DNA of 64,000 nucleotides, taken from assembly GCA_030998015.1 (NCBI GenBank), contig JARWMV010000232.1, forward strand, positions 2,666,001 to 2,730,000. The letters run 5' to 3'. The notes under the pieces were generated by a model that saw only the letters and a list, made by a program, of their open reading frames with translations, did not search any database and was not told the origin of the DNA. Numbering within the stretch: the stretch's first letter is position 1; every line of letters begins with the position of its first letter. The position numbers were made by a program, and so were the translations under genes. This document shows positions 24,090 through 34,329 of the stretch, one piece after another. The DNA comes from Ceratorhiza oryzae-sativae (Eukaryota; Basidiomycota; Agaricomycetes; Cantharellales; Ceratobasidiaceae).

Positions 24090-24501
24090 CGTCTGCTATG
24101 AGCCGGGCCCTGCCCCAGCAATCCTGCAATCCGGTCCTGTCCGTTTTGGGATGCGCTGTCCACGCTGTGCGCAACTGTGAGCTCACACATGCGTTGCGTC
24201 CCGTGTCAAAACCGCACTCACGACAGTCGAGCACGGGCTGGATGGGACGGGCGTGGTTATGGGTGGGGTGTAGTTTACCGTTTGGGTGGGCGGTTCTGTT
24301 ACCGTACCATTTGCCGCCGGCCAGCACCTCCCGGAACCGGCTAGCTTTCAACCTGAAGATCACTTGAAAAAAGTGTATCAATTTTCTCATCTCATTCAGA
24401 CACGTAGTGCCCTATCTCGTTGGGGATGCATACGGGCCATGCGTATATTGTGTATGTGATATTTTTGGAGGGATACATAGTCATTTGCGTCACTTCTAGT
24501 C
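24090..24501. other. Intergenic region upstream of the Nem1-like gene
   Basis: About 410 bp between the Nem1-like start and the end of the U2B''-like gene; presumably holds the promoter of the former. No ORF with motifs. Confidence 0.4.
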
Positions 24502-25427
24502 TCATCCGTAAACGACGCTCATGACCCAGCCTTGTTTGAGCGTAAACCCGTGGAGCGCGTTCTTGGCCACTGTTGCTTGTTCTGTCTGCTGGAACACCAC
24601 CTGACCCGTTGGTGACGTCGGCCCTGGAGCGAGAGCAATGGAATGGAACCCAGGGTATCTGTTATTGTCGGTTAATTTCGTCATGGCAAACCGTCAGAGG
24701 GGACTCACTGTTGGAATAACCCCTGCAGTATCTCCTGGGTTGTCTCTGGTGGCAAGTTTGTGCAAATTAATCGAGACGAGGGTGGTCCTGGAGAATTAAA
24801 GCCAGGAAACTCGGTCAGACAAGCGCTTCACAAAAAAAAAAGTACAAAAACGCACCAGATGGCATTCCACCTTGCCCCTGCGCAGCAGCATTAGACGGTT
24901 CATCGTCCATGTCCATTTCCTCACCATCTTCCCCCCGACCTTTCTTCCCGCCTCCGCCATCCACGCCCTCACGCTCTCGTTTCAGTCGGGACCCGAGTCC
25001 CAGCGCTTTCGCCTTGGCCTCTGCTAACGGATCCCAACCGGGTTCTTCTACTCGACGAGTAGCGTACGAACGTGTCTTGGCGTACTCGATGCGCATTTCC
25101 TTGTCATAAAAGAGTTCGCCGTCCCACGCGCGCATTGCGGCGGTTGCACCTGCCAGTGTGATTGAATGCACGGATGCGGTGAGATAGGTGGGGAACGTAC
25201 CCGCAAGATCATGAAAGACTACAAATGCCTGCCCACGCATATTCGGCCTCTTCATTGCGACAATATCCAAGATGCTTCCATAGGGCGTGAAGAGTGCGTA
25301 TAGCTGCGCCTTTAATTCTGAGTGCCTAGTCAGGATAGAGCTATCTACTCGGGCGAATACACTCACCGTCCTTTTTAACCTGGTCATTGAGATTCTTTAT
25401 GTACAGCGTTTTGTTCGGCTGGGACAT
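24502..25427 (-). CDS. U1A/U2B''-type snRNP protein (two RRMs)
   Basis: Five exons: 25427-25367, 25317-25201, 25149-24856, 24787-24709, 24658-24502 (235 residues, the usual size). RRM1 starts directly at the N-terminus with RNP2 L-Y-I-K-N-L-N and has an RNP1-like R-G-Q-A-F-V-V-F. A Lys/Glu/Gly-rich acidic linker follows. RRM2 starts L-I-C-T-N-L-P-P-E-T-T and contains G-Q-V-V-F-Q. This layout is that of U1A/U2B''/SNF, which bind stem loops of U1 or U2 snRNA in the spliceosome; fungi usually have one U2B''-like copy (Msl1). It is head-to-head with the ceramide synthase gene. Confidence 0.9.
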
Positions 25428-25633
25428 GACTGGTAACAGGCGCGACGACATGAGGCGCACGTGACCGAGCTGTAGATGGCAGGGTCCAGCCCCACAAGCC
25501 AGACCAAATAGGACGACCCGGGCCAACGAGAAAATTCGTGCGACGACAAGGGCAGACCGCAAGTCACTCGTGAGTTCCCCCGACGCTGGGCATGGTGTCC
25601 GCCAATTAATCCGCATTTCCAGTTTTTTCTGCG
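25428..25633. promoter_or_regulatory. Divergent promoter, U2B'' / ceramide synthase
   Basis: A 206 bp gap between two outward-facing start codons. GC-rich, with no clear TATA box; no specific site assigned. Confidence 0.45.
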
Positions 25634-26922
25634 ATGGATGCGCTCGTCAACGCAGCTCCGGCCCTGCTCCCGTCGGCTCTGGAGCCATTCCTCGGGCTCT
25701 CCTACCCGGTCCCGGCCCCGCACGACACCGACTCGTACTACAACGCGGTCTACTACAACAAGGGCCCCAAGGATCTGCTCTTTGTCGCCTCATGGGTCAT
25801 CACGCTCGCGACACTCCGCGAGCTGCTCATGCGCTTTTTCTTCATGCCCATCGCCCGCTGGAGGTTCGCCTCGTTGGCTGCGGCTAAGCGGAACGCCCGT
25901 CCAACATCCCCCAACGGTGCCCCCAAGCGCCCCAAACCCAAGGCCCAGACGGCCTCTGAAAAAATCGCGACAGCTCCTCAGGACGGGGTGATTAAATCCA
26001 TCCGACAGCGGCGAGGGTCCCCCAAGCCATCGAATAAGCCGATCAAATCCTGGACCGAGACGAAAAAGGAACGAGACGCAAAGCTGCTCGAGCGCAACAT
26101 TGTTCGATTCGCCGAACAGGGGTGGAGCCTGGCCTACTACACTGTTTTCTGGGCGCTTGGCATGGTACGTTTCCAGAGTAATCGCTTCCCATATCAGTTC
26201 CGGTGCTAAAACTAGGTGCCATTCAGACCATCTACATCAACTTGCCATGCTTCCCGCTCCAGACCAAACACTTCTGGATCAACTATCCGGTTCGATTCCT
26301 GCCCGGGCCAATCAAGTTTTACTACCTCTGCCAGCTGGCGTGCTGGGTCCACCAGCTCATAGTTATCAATATCGAGGCAAGGCGTAAAGACCACTACCAG
26401 ATGCTCGCGCACCACATCATTACCGTCGCGCTTATTGTTAGCTCCTACATTGCCCACTTTACTCGTGTCGGAATTGCGATTCTCGTTATCATGGACTTTT
26501 GCGATATCATCCTGCCAGTAAGTCCGCTTACGTTACATATCTCCAAATTGCGCATTCTAACGCTTCTTTTCCTCGTTTAGCTCGCGAAGATGTTGCTATA
26601 CCTCCGCTTGCCATCCGTCTTCCCTGACACGGTATTCGGGATGTTTGTCGTTTCGTGGTTGGTGACTCGCCAAGCCGCATTCACCCTGGTTGTGTGGTCC
26701 GTGGTCAAAGAGACGCCAATATACCTCGCTGAGGACTTCCGGCCTATGGACGGTCAGTTCTGGTCAAAGCCTACGTACTATGGGTTCGTCGCATTCCTTG
26801 GTGGGCTTTGGATTATGATGTGGGTTTGGTTCTGTATGATTTGTCGGGTCACGTATGGCGTCCTTATCGGCAAACCTGCCGAAGACACGCGTAGCGATGA
26901 GGAGGAGGAGGAAGAAGAGTAA
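25634..26922 (+). CDS. LAG1: Ceramide synthase (LAG1/LAC1, TLC domain)
   Basis: Three exons: 25634-26164, 26227-26517, 26581-26922 (387 residues). It is a polytopic membrane protein with the Lag1p motif region: Y-Y-L-C-Q-L-A-C-W-V-H-Q, then R-R-K-D-H-Y-Q-M-L-A-H-H-I-I-T-V-A-L, with the paired His essential for acyl transfer. D-F-C-D-I-I-L-P follows. The tail ends in a run of eight acidic residues before the stop, a typical CK2-target C-terminus for fungal Lag1/Lac1. The enzyme joins fatty acyl-CoA to sphingoid base in the ER. A Lys/Pro/Ser-rich cytosolic loop lies between TM1 and the TLC domain. The start is the first Met after the promoter gap. Confidence 0.93.
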
Positions 26923-27373
26923 GGATCTACATTCTCCTCGCACGTTCGTTCGTTGACCCCGGTTGTAGTTTGCAATCTTCCTCTTCTGCGACTCTCGCCC
27001 CAACTTCGCCTGACGACAGTGATTCCGACACACTCGCCGGCGGATCATCTCAGGCACCCACCCCTCCAAAAGCATCCCCCAAGAAACGCTAGACCTGTCA
27101 GGTTGTCCTTGAACCCTCTCATGCTTGCGTGTTGGCTGGCTTGAATGTGTATGCGATCACGTTTTCCGTCACGTAGAAATCTTATGATGTAGACAACACC
27201 CTTGTCCCAGCACCGTCCGTTCCTTTTATATCCGGGTTTACTTGAGAGCGATCTTGGCCACACTTCCTATGATACCACCCACCTAATGTTTATTATACTC
27301 ATTTCTGCGCACACACACGCGATTATACCAATGATTATTATAATATCCACACTCGTTCTGTCATGGGCTGAGA
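26923..27373. other. Convergent 3' intergenic region
   Basis: Separates the ceramide synthase and RING-gene stop codons. No ORF with motifs; AT-rich centre (27285-27355). Confidence 0.45.
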
Positions 27374-28351
27374 CTATGAATACATCCCAAACGACTCGCG
27401 CGGTTCCTCTTGGTGCTGCCGATCTGCGCCCCCAAAAATAGCTCTCATCATTTCGTCCTGCATCCTTCTCAGCTCGTCCTGATCTAGATCGTCGTCCTCG
27501 GCTTCAGTTCGTGGTGCCTGTGGCACGCCGCTACTGCCCTCGCTAAACGGGTTGTGGTGTGCAGCGTCGGCGTCTTGGTGCAATCCCGCCGTGCGTAATT
27601 GCAAGAGCCGCACAAACTCGCGAGCCTCGTCTAACGTCAATGATTCGGCCGGGTCACGCTCCGCCTGACGAGAGATGGACTCGGGCAAAAACTCTCGCCG
27701 GCACGCAGGACACGTCGAGTGCTAAAAAAACCAAGTGCCAGGCCACAAACAAGGGTCAATATTTCCCCCCTTTAGATCGCGTTATTCACTTGGCAGGAAC
27801 CCATTCGCTTACCGACGAATAAACCCACGTTGCAATACTGTTATTGATTTAGATCAATCATATTGCAAAGAGCGGGTTTGACCGGACCCGAACGGTGTCG
27901 TATATAGATATGTATGCATGTACTCACTCTTTTCGGCAGAAATGGTGTCCACACCCGGGAAGCTTGACGACTCCCATGTCTTCTTCGGCCAGACCGGGAC
28001 TTTCCATGACGCTTGCCATTTCTTCGGCTGCAATGATGGCGAGGAGTGTTTCTTGGCATATCGCGCAGGTGTCGTCTTTTTGAAAAAGAAACGGAAAAAG
28101 TGCTGTGAGTCCAGAGGGTGCCTTTGGGACCTGGAAAACACGGATTGTTTGCGTACCTTGAGCAACGTCTTTTTCCTCGAGGCGGGTCAGCTTTCGAATA
28201 AACTCTTGGCGCTCGTCCTTGGAGCTGAAACAAAGCCGCGTAAGCTCGCACATGCGGCTCACCCCTCCCGGTCGAAAAGGCATCTTTGAACAAACCTTGT
28301 ATCCATCTCAAGAAGCGTATTGAAGAACGAAGGTGGTGGGAGGAAACTCAT
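27374..28351 (-). CDS. RING-finger protein, putative E3 ubiquitin ligase
   Basis: Five exons: 28351-28296, 28224-28157, 28075-27928, 27837-27813 (25 nt), 27721-27374 (214 residues). The RING spans exons 3-5: T-C-A-I-C, then G-C-G-H-H-F-C-R-K-D-I-A-T-W and S-T-C-P-A-C-R-R. The position that is normally the sixth ligand Cys is Asp. The N-terminus (MSFLPPPSFFNTLLEMD) is short. The C-terminal third is acidic and Gln/Asp-rich (D-D-L-D-Q-D-E-L-R-R). Such small RING proteins usually bind an E2 and ubiquitinate substrates; the target is unknown. Exons 3 and 5 carry the two halves of the RING and are joined only through the 25-nt exon. Confidence 0.83.
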
Positions 28352-28684
28352 ATCTGTTGTGGTGGTCAAGCTCAAAGTCTGAATCGGGCAGCAGCCACAT
28401 AGTGGGGCATAAATTTGATATTCAATTCACGGACAAGTTATCCACAAGCGCTCAAGAGAAGATATCGGGGTAGTATCAAAACCAGGCGAAAACGCGCGTG
28501 AAGGTGGCACATCAAATCAAACAATGACCTGCTGTATCGCTTTGTGCAGGCGCGAAGGCCTCGAACTATACTAAAAAAAATCCAATAGAACAGACAAGTC
28601 GAGGTAGCATGGATTAAAACAAGTGGATTTGGTGAGATGGTAGACATCGAATAAAACAATCAAGCAGACGAGACGGCAACACAG

Positions 28685-28794
28685 TGCTCATGGCTGGAAA
28701 GGCCCGGGAGCTCGAGCCCCGTCCCGGAACAAACAAACGAATCCATTTGTTCCGAGAAGGAGCTCGAGCCCCCAGCCCTTTCCAGCCACGAGCA
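28685..28794. repeat. Imperfect inverted repeat, 49-nt arms, 12-nt loop (hairpin)
   Basis: The left arm 28685-28733 and right arm 28746-28794 match in inverted orientation at 42 of 49 positions. If transcribed from the minus strand, five of the seven differences become G-U pairs, leaving 47 of 49 paired. It lies 170-280 nt downstream of the minus-strand C2H2 gene stop codon, most likely in its 3' UTR, and 330 bp upstream of the RING gene. Confidence 0.85.
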
Positions 28795-28963
28795 ACGTAT
28801 TATCGTATCGATTGTTGATGGTCTTGAAGATGTCCAAGTGAGTTGAGGGGTTTGCCGGGATCGTATTGAACCACGTGAGGACGAACAGATACCAAGGTTG
28901 TAGAACGCAATGGATTCGAATAATTTGGCATCAATGTTCTTGCTGCCGAATTATTCGAGTTCA

Positions 28964-30716
28964 TTACATGTCATCCTCGCTCTCTAACTCGGCTTCAGCC
29001 AGCTCAGCACGCTCCCCTGCAGCCGTGGGAGGCCGGGATTCGGTGCCAGTCGGAGTAATAGCACGGGTGGCCGCGTCGGTAGTGGGTGGGGCGGCGACGG
29101 CGGGGGGAGGAGCGTCAATCTGCATTGGAGCGGGATTCGGTATTACTTGAGCTGGGGCGGCAGCGGGAGCTGAGGCAGGGGCAGCCGCCGAGGCAGCTGT
29201 TTGAAGGGCAACAGCTGCCTGGGCGGCGGCAATCATCTCAGGCGGAACAGCCGACGTTATAACGGGAATGCTAGCCAAGGCAACAGCTTGAATCGGGGCA
29301 GGCGCAGGAACAGGTGCGAGGGCCATATTTAGAACAGGTGCAGGGGCGATGGGGGGAGCCTGCGGAGACGGCTCGTCTGTTGCAAAGATGTCTTTGCGCG
29401 GGCCACGGCGAATATGTACCTAGCGTAACTGTGTAAATGAAAGCTCTCCATTAGCAAGGAATGAAACGAACCTTTGGTCCAGGACACTCGACACAGATGC
29501 CGTTTTCCATTTTTGCATTGACCTCGGTCTGGTGACGACGAACTGCGTCGGGGCGCGAGAACGTCGTTCCACATCCCGCACATGTCGGTTTGGAAAGCAA
29601 AGTCTTGCCATCCCAGTTGTCCGGAATGACCTAAGCGGGGTTGTCAGCCATACATACCAAGAAAGGGATATATGAGCGACGCACCGTTGACTGTTCCCGA
29701 GGCAAACGACCCTCGACTACAGCCCGGATTTCCTCTGCGATATGAACAGTACGGATGTGGCGACGCATCTCAAACTCGCGCGAGAATGTAATCGGGCAGC
29801 GATGGGTGATCTTGTGGAGGGTCTCCGGATCCAGCGGCGGGGGGACCTCGCCGTTCTCGCCCTGGGCAGGCTGGGGAATCTGGGCCTCGGGCATGATCCT
29901 GGCGCCCTTTGCACGACGCAGGTCGACTGGGCGGCGAGGGGGGCCGAGCGCGAGGGGATAGACGTAGGAACATTGCAAAGGCGTGGGGGAGGGTGCGTAG
30001 ATCGATCGAGGTTTGGGTCCGTTTCCTTCGAGAGAAACGACCGACTCGCGGCAGGGGGTCTTTGGGACGCTGCAGGTTTGGCCGGGGACGTCGGCTTGAG
30101 TTTCTTGGAGGGCTGGGAGCTGGAAGTGAGGGATCTAGGCAATGCGATGAGCACGGCACGTGGCGGGTCGGCTGCACAACTCACTTTTTGCGCTTGTTGC
30201 TGCCCTTGGAGGAGTAGCTGCCGTCTTCGTCGCTCTCGGGGTCAGGGCTTGTGCTGGCGCTGCTGCCGTGGTAGAGGGCGGGGAGGGCTTCTGGAATGTC
30301 ATCAGTCTGGACAGCAATACTCGCCCACTTGCGCTTTTGCCTATATCGAGAAATACGGTTGGTCAGTAGAACAGGGCCAGAGCCATTTAGGAGCTGGTGC
30401 GAAGGGATGGCAACCGGTTGTAATACATGCCATGGCGCTGGGTGTGGCCGCGGGGGGACTGCAACACCGGGCGTCATGGGATATCCCACAACCGATTGCA
30501 TCACTCCGCACGCGCTCGGCTTTCACCCAAAGAGGCCGAGATACGTACACGGGCGGGCGGATGGGGGCGCCATGGCGGGGGTCCCAGCCCTTGGTCTCGT
30601 CCCCGTGGCTAGATGTGGCAGGTGAGCGGGTGGCAGTGAAGGGGCGAAAAAAATTCGCACATTGTGTCGGACGAGTCGTCGTACGAGTCGCCGCCGCTGC
30701 CGTGGGAGGCGTCCAT
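28964..30716 (-). CDS. Degenerate C2H2 zinc-finger protein
   Basis: Six exons as read: 30716-30661, 30340-30185, 30119-29964, 29898-29685, 29630-29472, 29419-28964 (398 residues). The N-terminus is acidic and Ser/Asp-rich (MDASHGSGGDSYDD), followed by a basic KRKW and a Ser/Pro/Lys-rich linker. Two finger-like segments are seen. One is C-P-I-T-F-S-R-E-F-E-M-R-R-H-I-R-T-V-H, with one Cys missing. The other is C-A-G-C-G-T-T-F-S-R-P-D-A-V-R-R-H-Q, whose last ligand is displaced (C-V-E-C follows). The C-terminus is Ala/Pro-rich and ends acidic. A nuclear DNA- or RNA-binding role is inferred. The 320-nt first intron and the junction near 29899-29963 are the least certain parts. Confidence 0.65.
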
Positions 30717-30950
30717 GGCGTGGATCTGGGCTGGGCGGGAGGGTGAGCTGCTGGCGGGTCGGGAAATGGGGAATAGCCACGTACTCTGGAGCTTGGAGCG
30801 GGTTTGGGGTGGCTAGTGGTGGAAGCGGGCAAGTGAGCTTCGGCACGGGGCACATACAGATTGGTACAGACCATTGCAGCAGGGCGCGTGGCTAGGACGG
30901 AGATGCAGCGACCAGAATGGGAGGGGGGATTTGCGAGAACCACGGTGGCT

Positions 30951-30980
30951 GGGTGGCGGATCCATTTGTATCCGCCACCC
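30951..30980. promoter_or_regulatory. Perfect 11-bp inverted repeat in a divergent promoter
   Basis: gggtggcggat and atccgccaccc flank an 8-nt spacer. It lies in the 334 bp between the C2H2 gene (start 30716, minus) and the coiled-coil gene (start 31051, plus). It could be a dimeric-factor operator or a small stem; no known factor is assigned. Confidence 0.55.
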
Positions 30981-31050
30981 TATCAGCACCTGGTCCGTGC
31001 CATCAGTCACGGGACCCAGCCACCCAACTCCGCCACACCCGACGTCACCC

Positions 31051-32343
31051 ATGTTCTCGCGCTCCAGGCTGTCCGCACGTGGCGAGGAGGAGCGCCTCCT
31101 CATCCACGCTAGCCACGAGCTCGCCACACGCTCCACCATCACGCCCAGCCCAACGTCTCACGGCCCGCCATCGCCCCAACCAGCGTCGCCCATGTCTGTC
31201 TCGGTCGACAACCCACACTATATGGGCGCTTATGAAACACTCGGCAGGCGCCAGAGCCTCGCCGCCGAGCACAAAAAGGCACCCGTGTTGGCCTTCGAAA
31301 AACCAACGGGAGGCGGGCCGGCCAGCACCGTTGCTCCGGCTGGGCTAGACCAGCGCACCACTGTCATAAACGACCCCTTCTCGGGCGAGCCAGTGGCAAC
31401 GCTTTCGCCCAGTCACCCTACCCCCGAGGTCTCTTGGTCCATGTTCGAAGGGTGTGCTGCAGACGCTGCGCTACAAGACCAATTTTGGTCGCATGTGGCA
31501 AGCATCAGAGAGCTGCAGAGCGAGGTAGGTCGCCGCCGTTTGCCACCCTGTCCTCTTATATTCACAAACTACCCGTATTTCTTTCCTAATCAGGTCGCAA
31601 AGATGCACATTGCGATGGAATCAATTGGCCAGCCCCCACCGCCTCAGCAAACAAAGGAAAAGGAAAAGGATAAACACAAAGAACCGCGCAAGCTCCGGGG
31701 GCAGGCCAGCGGGCGATCCGGAACGACCAGTACCGCCGTCAACACCGATCGAGACGAAACTGGACACAGCGCTAGCGATACCGATCATGCCGGCAGTGGG
31801 CGCGATACTCGGGCTGGTACAAAAAAGGCCGCGCCGGTAGAGCCTCCGACCGAGACGGGCACTAGCGACCATTTTGCTCAACGCAAGGAAGCGATACAGG
31901 AGATCATGCAGAAGGTTGGTCTAAATATGCTACTCTGTCTTCCCCCATTGATTCAAGTTGCTACCTCGGCCCAGCTGACATTGTTGTCACAACAAGTCAC
32001 CGAGTTTCATCAGCTTACTCTGCCCGACATTACTTTTCCCGTCTCTCCTACTCGGCAGCAAGCACCCCAGCCGCTACCACAAACTCCCATCCACCCTTCG
32101 ACCTTGGGGGTTCCTTCGCCAAGCCATCCGCCTCATGCTCACCAAACACCCCGGCCCAAATCTGGTCAAGTTCAAAGACATTCTCCGCTCGGACCTCATG
32201 GTCAGCCCGCGCCGCGTCTTGCTATTCCGGGCGCTACAATGTCGGGCATCGATTCCCAGCCGGCCACGCCATCCAAAACCAAGGCGCATTCCGTGATCAG
32301 CGGCGATGGCACATTGGAGGACAGTCCCATATCTATCCAGTAG
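31051..32343 (+). CDS. Uncharacterised coiled-coil protein, 3' frame uncertain
   Basis: Exons 31051-31524, 31594-31914 and 31975 onward. The N-terminus (MFSRSRLSARG) is Ser/Pro-rich. A globular block (P-E-V-S-W-S-M-F-E-G-C, D-Q-F-W-S-H-V-A-S-I-R-E-L) precedes a Lys/Glu-rich linker and a helical segment (RKEAIQEIMQKLTLLSQQVTEF). From about 32110 the +1 frame looks coding: it has GC-rich third positions and reads R-L-M-L-T-K-H-P-G-P-N-L-V-K-F-K-D-I-L-R. The main frame there is a Pro/His-rich shadow. The switch falls beside a run of five G (32106-32110), so an extra G or a missed intron is likely. The main frame looks natural again from about 32270 to the stop at 32341. No family recognised. Confidence 0.6.
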   Translation: MFSRSRLSARGEEERLLIHASHELATRSTITPSPTSHGPPSPQPASPMSVSVDNPHYMGAYETLGRRQSLAAEHKKAPVLAFEKPTGGGPASTVAPAGLDQRTTVINDPFSGEPVATLSPSHPTPEVSWSMFEGCAADAALQDQFWSHVASIRELQSEVGRRRLPPCPLIFTNYPYFFPNQVAKMHIAMESIGQPPPPQQTKEKEKDKHKEPRKLRGQASGRSGTTSTAVNTDRDETGHSASDTDHAGSGRDTRAGTKKAAPVEPPTETGTSDHFAQRKEAIQEIMQKVGLNMLLCLPPLIQVATSAQLTLLSQQVTEFHQLTLPDITFPVSPTRQQAPQPLPQTPIHPSTLGVPSPSHPPHAHQTPRPKSGQVQRHSPLGPHGQPAPRLAIPGATMSGIDSQPATPSKTKAHSVISGDGTLEDSPISIQ

Positions 32344-32887
32344 GCCCTGGATTCTTGACTCAGAAAGGCAACTTTCTCACATTATAATGTATTGTTCGTA
32401 TTCTACATGTACCACTAAACCTCTGGAATGTTCACTTGAAGTCGAACCCTTACTTCGATGCCCGCTCGGTTGCTCGTCGGCATCGGTACACGCCGAGCGC
32501 GCTTGTTTGCCTGTCTTGTCACCGCTGCATCAGTGACGCGAGACGCGCTTCGCGTTCGAGCACCCACATGTATTCGTATCTAGACGACGCTTTCGCGACA
32601 AGCGAAATTATCGTCGGGCTTGTTTTCAGTCGTTCTTGTTCATTCGGGCAAGAGACAGTTCAATAGCGATGGTTGAGACTCTATTCTATCGTTCCAGACA
32701 CGCTTCCTAACTATATTCGAGCGTTCGCTTGTATACTTGTCGCGAAGCGAAGCTTTTGTCCAGCTCGGTGACACTCTACATCCGGGGCGTTCAACACAAG
32801 TATAAAAATGATGTTACCTGCTGGGATGTCGCCCAACACGATACTTTTTTCAGTTGCCTCTTTCACTCGCACCCCTACCCCTTCGTC
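32344..32887. other. Intergenic region upstream of GH16 gene
   Basis: About 540 bp with no ORF carrying motifs. The final 100 bp include a TATA-like tataaaa near 32802 and a C/T-rich leader just before the GH16 start. Confidence 0.45.
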
Positions 32888-34049
32888 ATGCTCGCCTTTT
32901 CGCTTTCTGCGCTCTTTGCGGGCGCCTCGCTTGCTAGCGCTGCGACTTACAAAGTCACCGACACTTTTATTGGCAGCTCGTTCTTGACTGGCTTTGTCCA
33001 CGAGGCCATCGCGGATCCGACTCACGGACGGGTCAAGTAAGTCGATATATATCTTGGATCGAAACAACCGAAACTGACGCCAAACAGCTATGTGGACCAG
33101 AGCACTGCCCGACGTCTGAACCTGACCTACGCCAACTCCAATACGTTCATCCTCCGTTCCGACTACACGACGACGCTCAACCCCTCTGGTGCCGGCCGCA
33201 ACTCGGTCCGCATCAGGAGTAACAAGCAATGGAAGACCCATGTTGAAATCATGGACGTTCGTCACATGCCCGAGGGATGCGGTACTTGGCCCGCATACTG
33301 GTGTGTCTGGGTATATGCGCGGGTTTTTCTGACACTTATGCGGATTTGTAGGACTGTTGGAGACAATTGGCCCTCGAATGGGGAAATCGACATTATCGAG
33401 GGCGTCAACAACCAGAGTCCGAACGCTGCGACTCTGCACACCACCGCGGGGTGCACCCAGCCGGCTAAGCGTGACCAGACTGGGCAAGTAGCGTCTTTTG
33501 TAGATGTATCAACGAGCCATTCCTAATTTTGGCACCATTCCCAGGACGAGTACCGATACCGACTGCAACTGGCAAGCCAACGGCAACACCGGATGCGGTG
33601 TCAAGGCGCCTACGACCAACTCGTACGGCCCTGCCTTTAACGCCAATGGCGGCGGGTGGTACGCCATGGAGCGCACTGGTACCTATATCAAGGTCTGGTT
33701 CTGGCCTCGCAACTCGGCCACTGTCCCCACAGCTGTCAAGTCTGGCGCTTCCTCGGTTGATACAAGCACCTTTGGTACGCCGTTTGGGTCGTTTGTCAAT
33801 TCTAGCTGCGACATCGCGGCTTATTTTGGGCCTGAAAATATCGTCATCAACTTGACGTTTTGCGGCGACTGGGCTGGCAACTCTGCCGTGTACAGGGGAT
33901 CAGGCTGCCCTAGCACTTGCGTTGGTGAGTACTACTATGGAGATGCGTTAGAATGTCGCTCATCGCCATGACTAGATTATGTAAATAACAACCCTGCCGC
34001 GTTCAAGAACGCATACTGGGATATTGCGGCTCTCCGCGTATACCAGTAG
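32888..34049 (+). CDS. Secreted GH16 endo-beta-1,3(4)-glucanase-like enzyme
   Basis: Five exons: 32888-33036, 33088-33300, 33352-33483, 33545-33924, 33976-34049 (315 residues). A signal peptide (M-L-A-F-S-L-S-A-L-F-A-G-A-S-L-A-S-A) is followed directly by the jelly-roll domain. The catalytic GH16 motif is G-E-I-D-I-I-E (exon 3), with both Glu present, preceded by C-G-T-W-P-A-Y-W-T-V-G. Several Cys pairs and W-F-W near residue 225 fit the laminarinase-type subgroup common in basidiomycetes. It should cut beta-1,3-linked glucans in fungal or plant walls. The third intron (33484-33544) starts GCAAGT (GC-AG). The end R-V-Y-Q-stop is typical for the family. Confidence 0.92.
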
Positions 34050-34329
34050 ATAACAAACAATACGCGTGTAATCAATGGCTAAATTTTCTACTGGATCATT
34101 TGGAAAATACGTATATGTGCCCGGTAACAAGACTTTGAACTTGAACGGTGTAAGCAGGCAGCAATCTCGTTTAATATTAGACAAAAAGCCAAGTTCGATT
34201 AGAATGACATATTAAGACAAAGACTAGGCCTAGTTGAGAAAACGTGTTAGATGGTAAAGGTTGGTCCAACGCTTTATAGGGGGATAACACGCTGCATCAA
34301 GAGCCGGCATTTTGAAGGGGCCTAGTGAG

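Noticed and set aside
29742..30746. 334-codon plus-strand ORF opposite the C2H2 gene
   Set aside because: Gly/Arg/Trp-rich shadow of a GC-rich Pro/Ser-coding minus strand; splice-consistent exons and finger motifs are on the minus strand.
30874..31050. In-frame upstream extension of the coiled-coil gene
   Set aside because: Trp/Gly/Pro-rich with no family look, crosses the inverted repeat and would leave almost no promoter for the divergent gene; the Met at 31051 is preferred.
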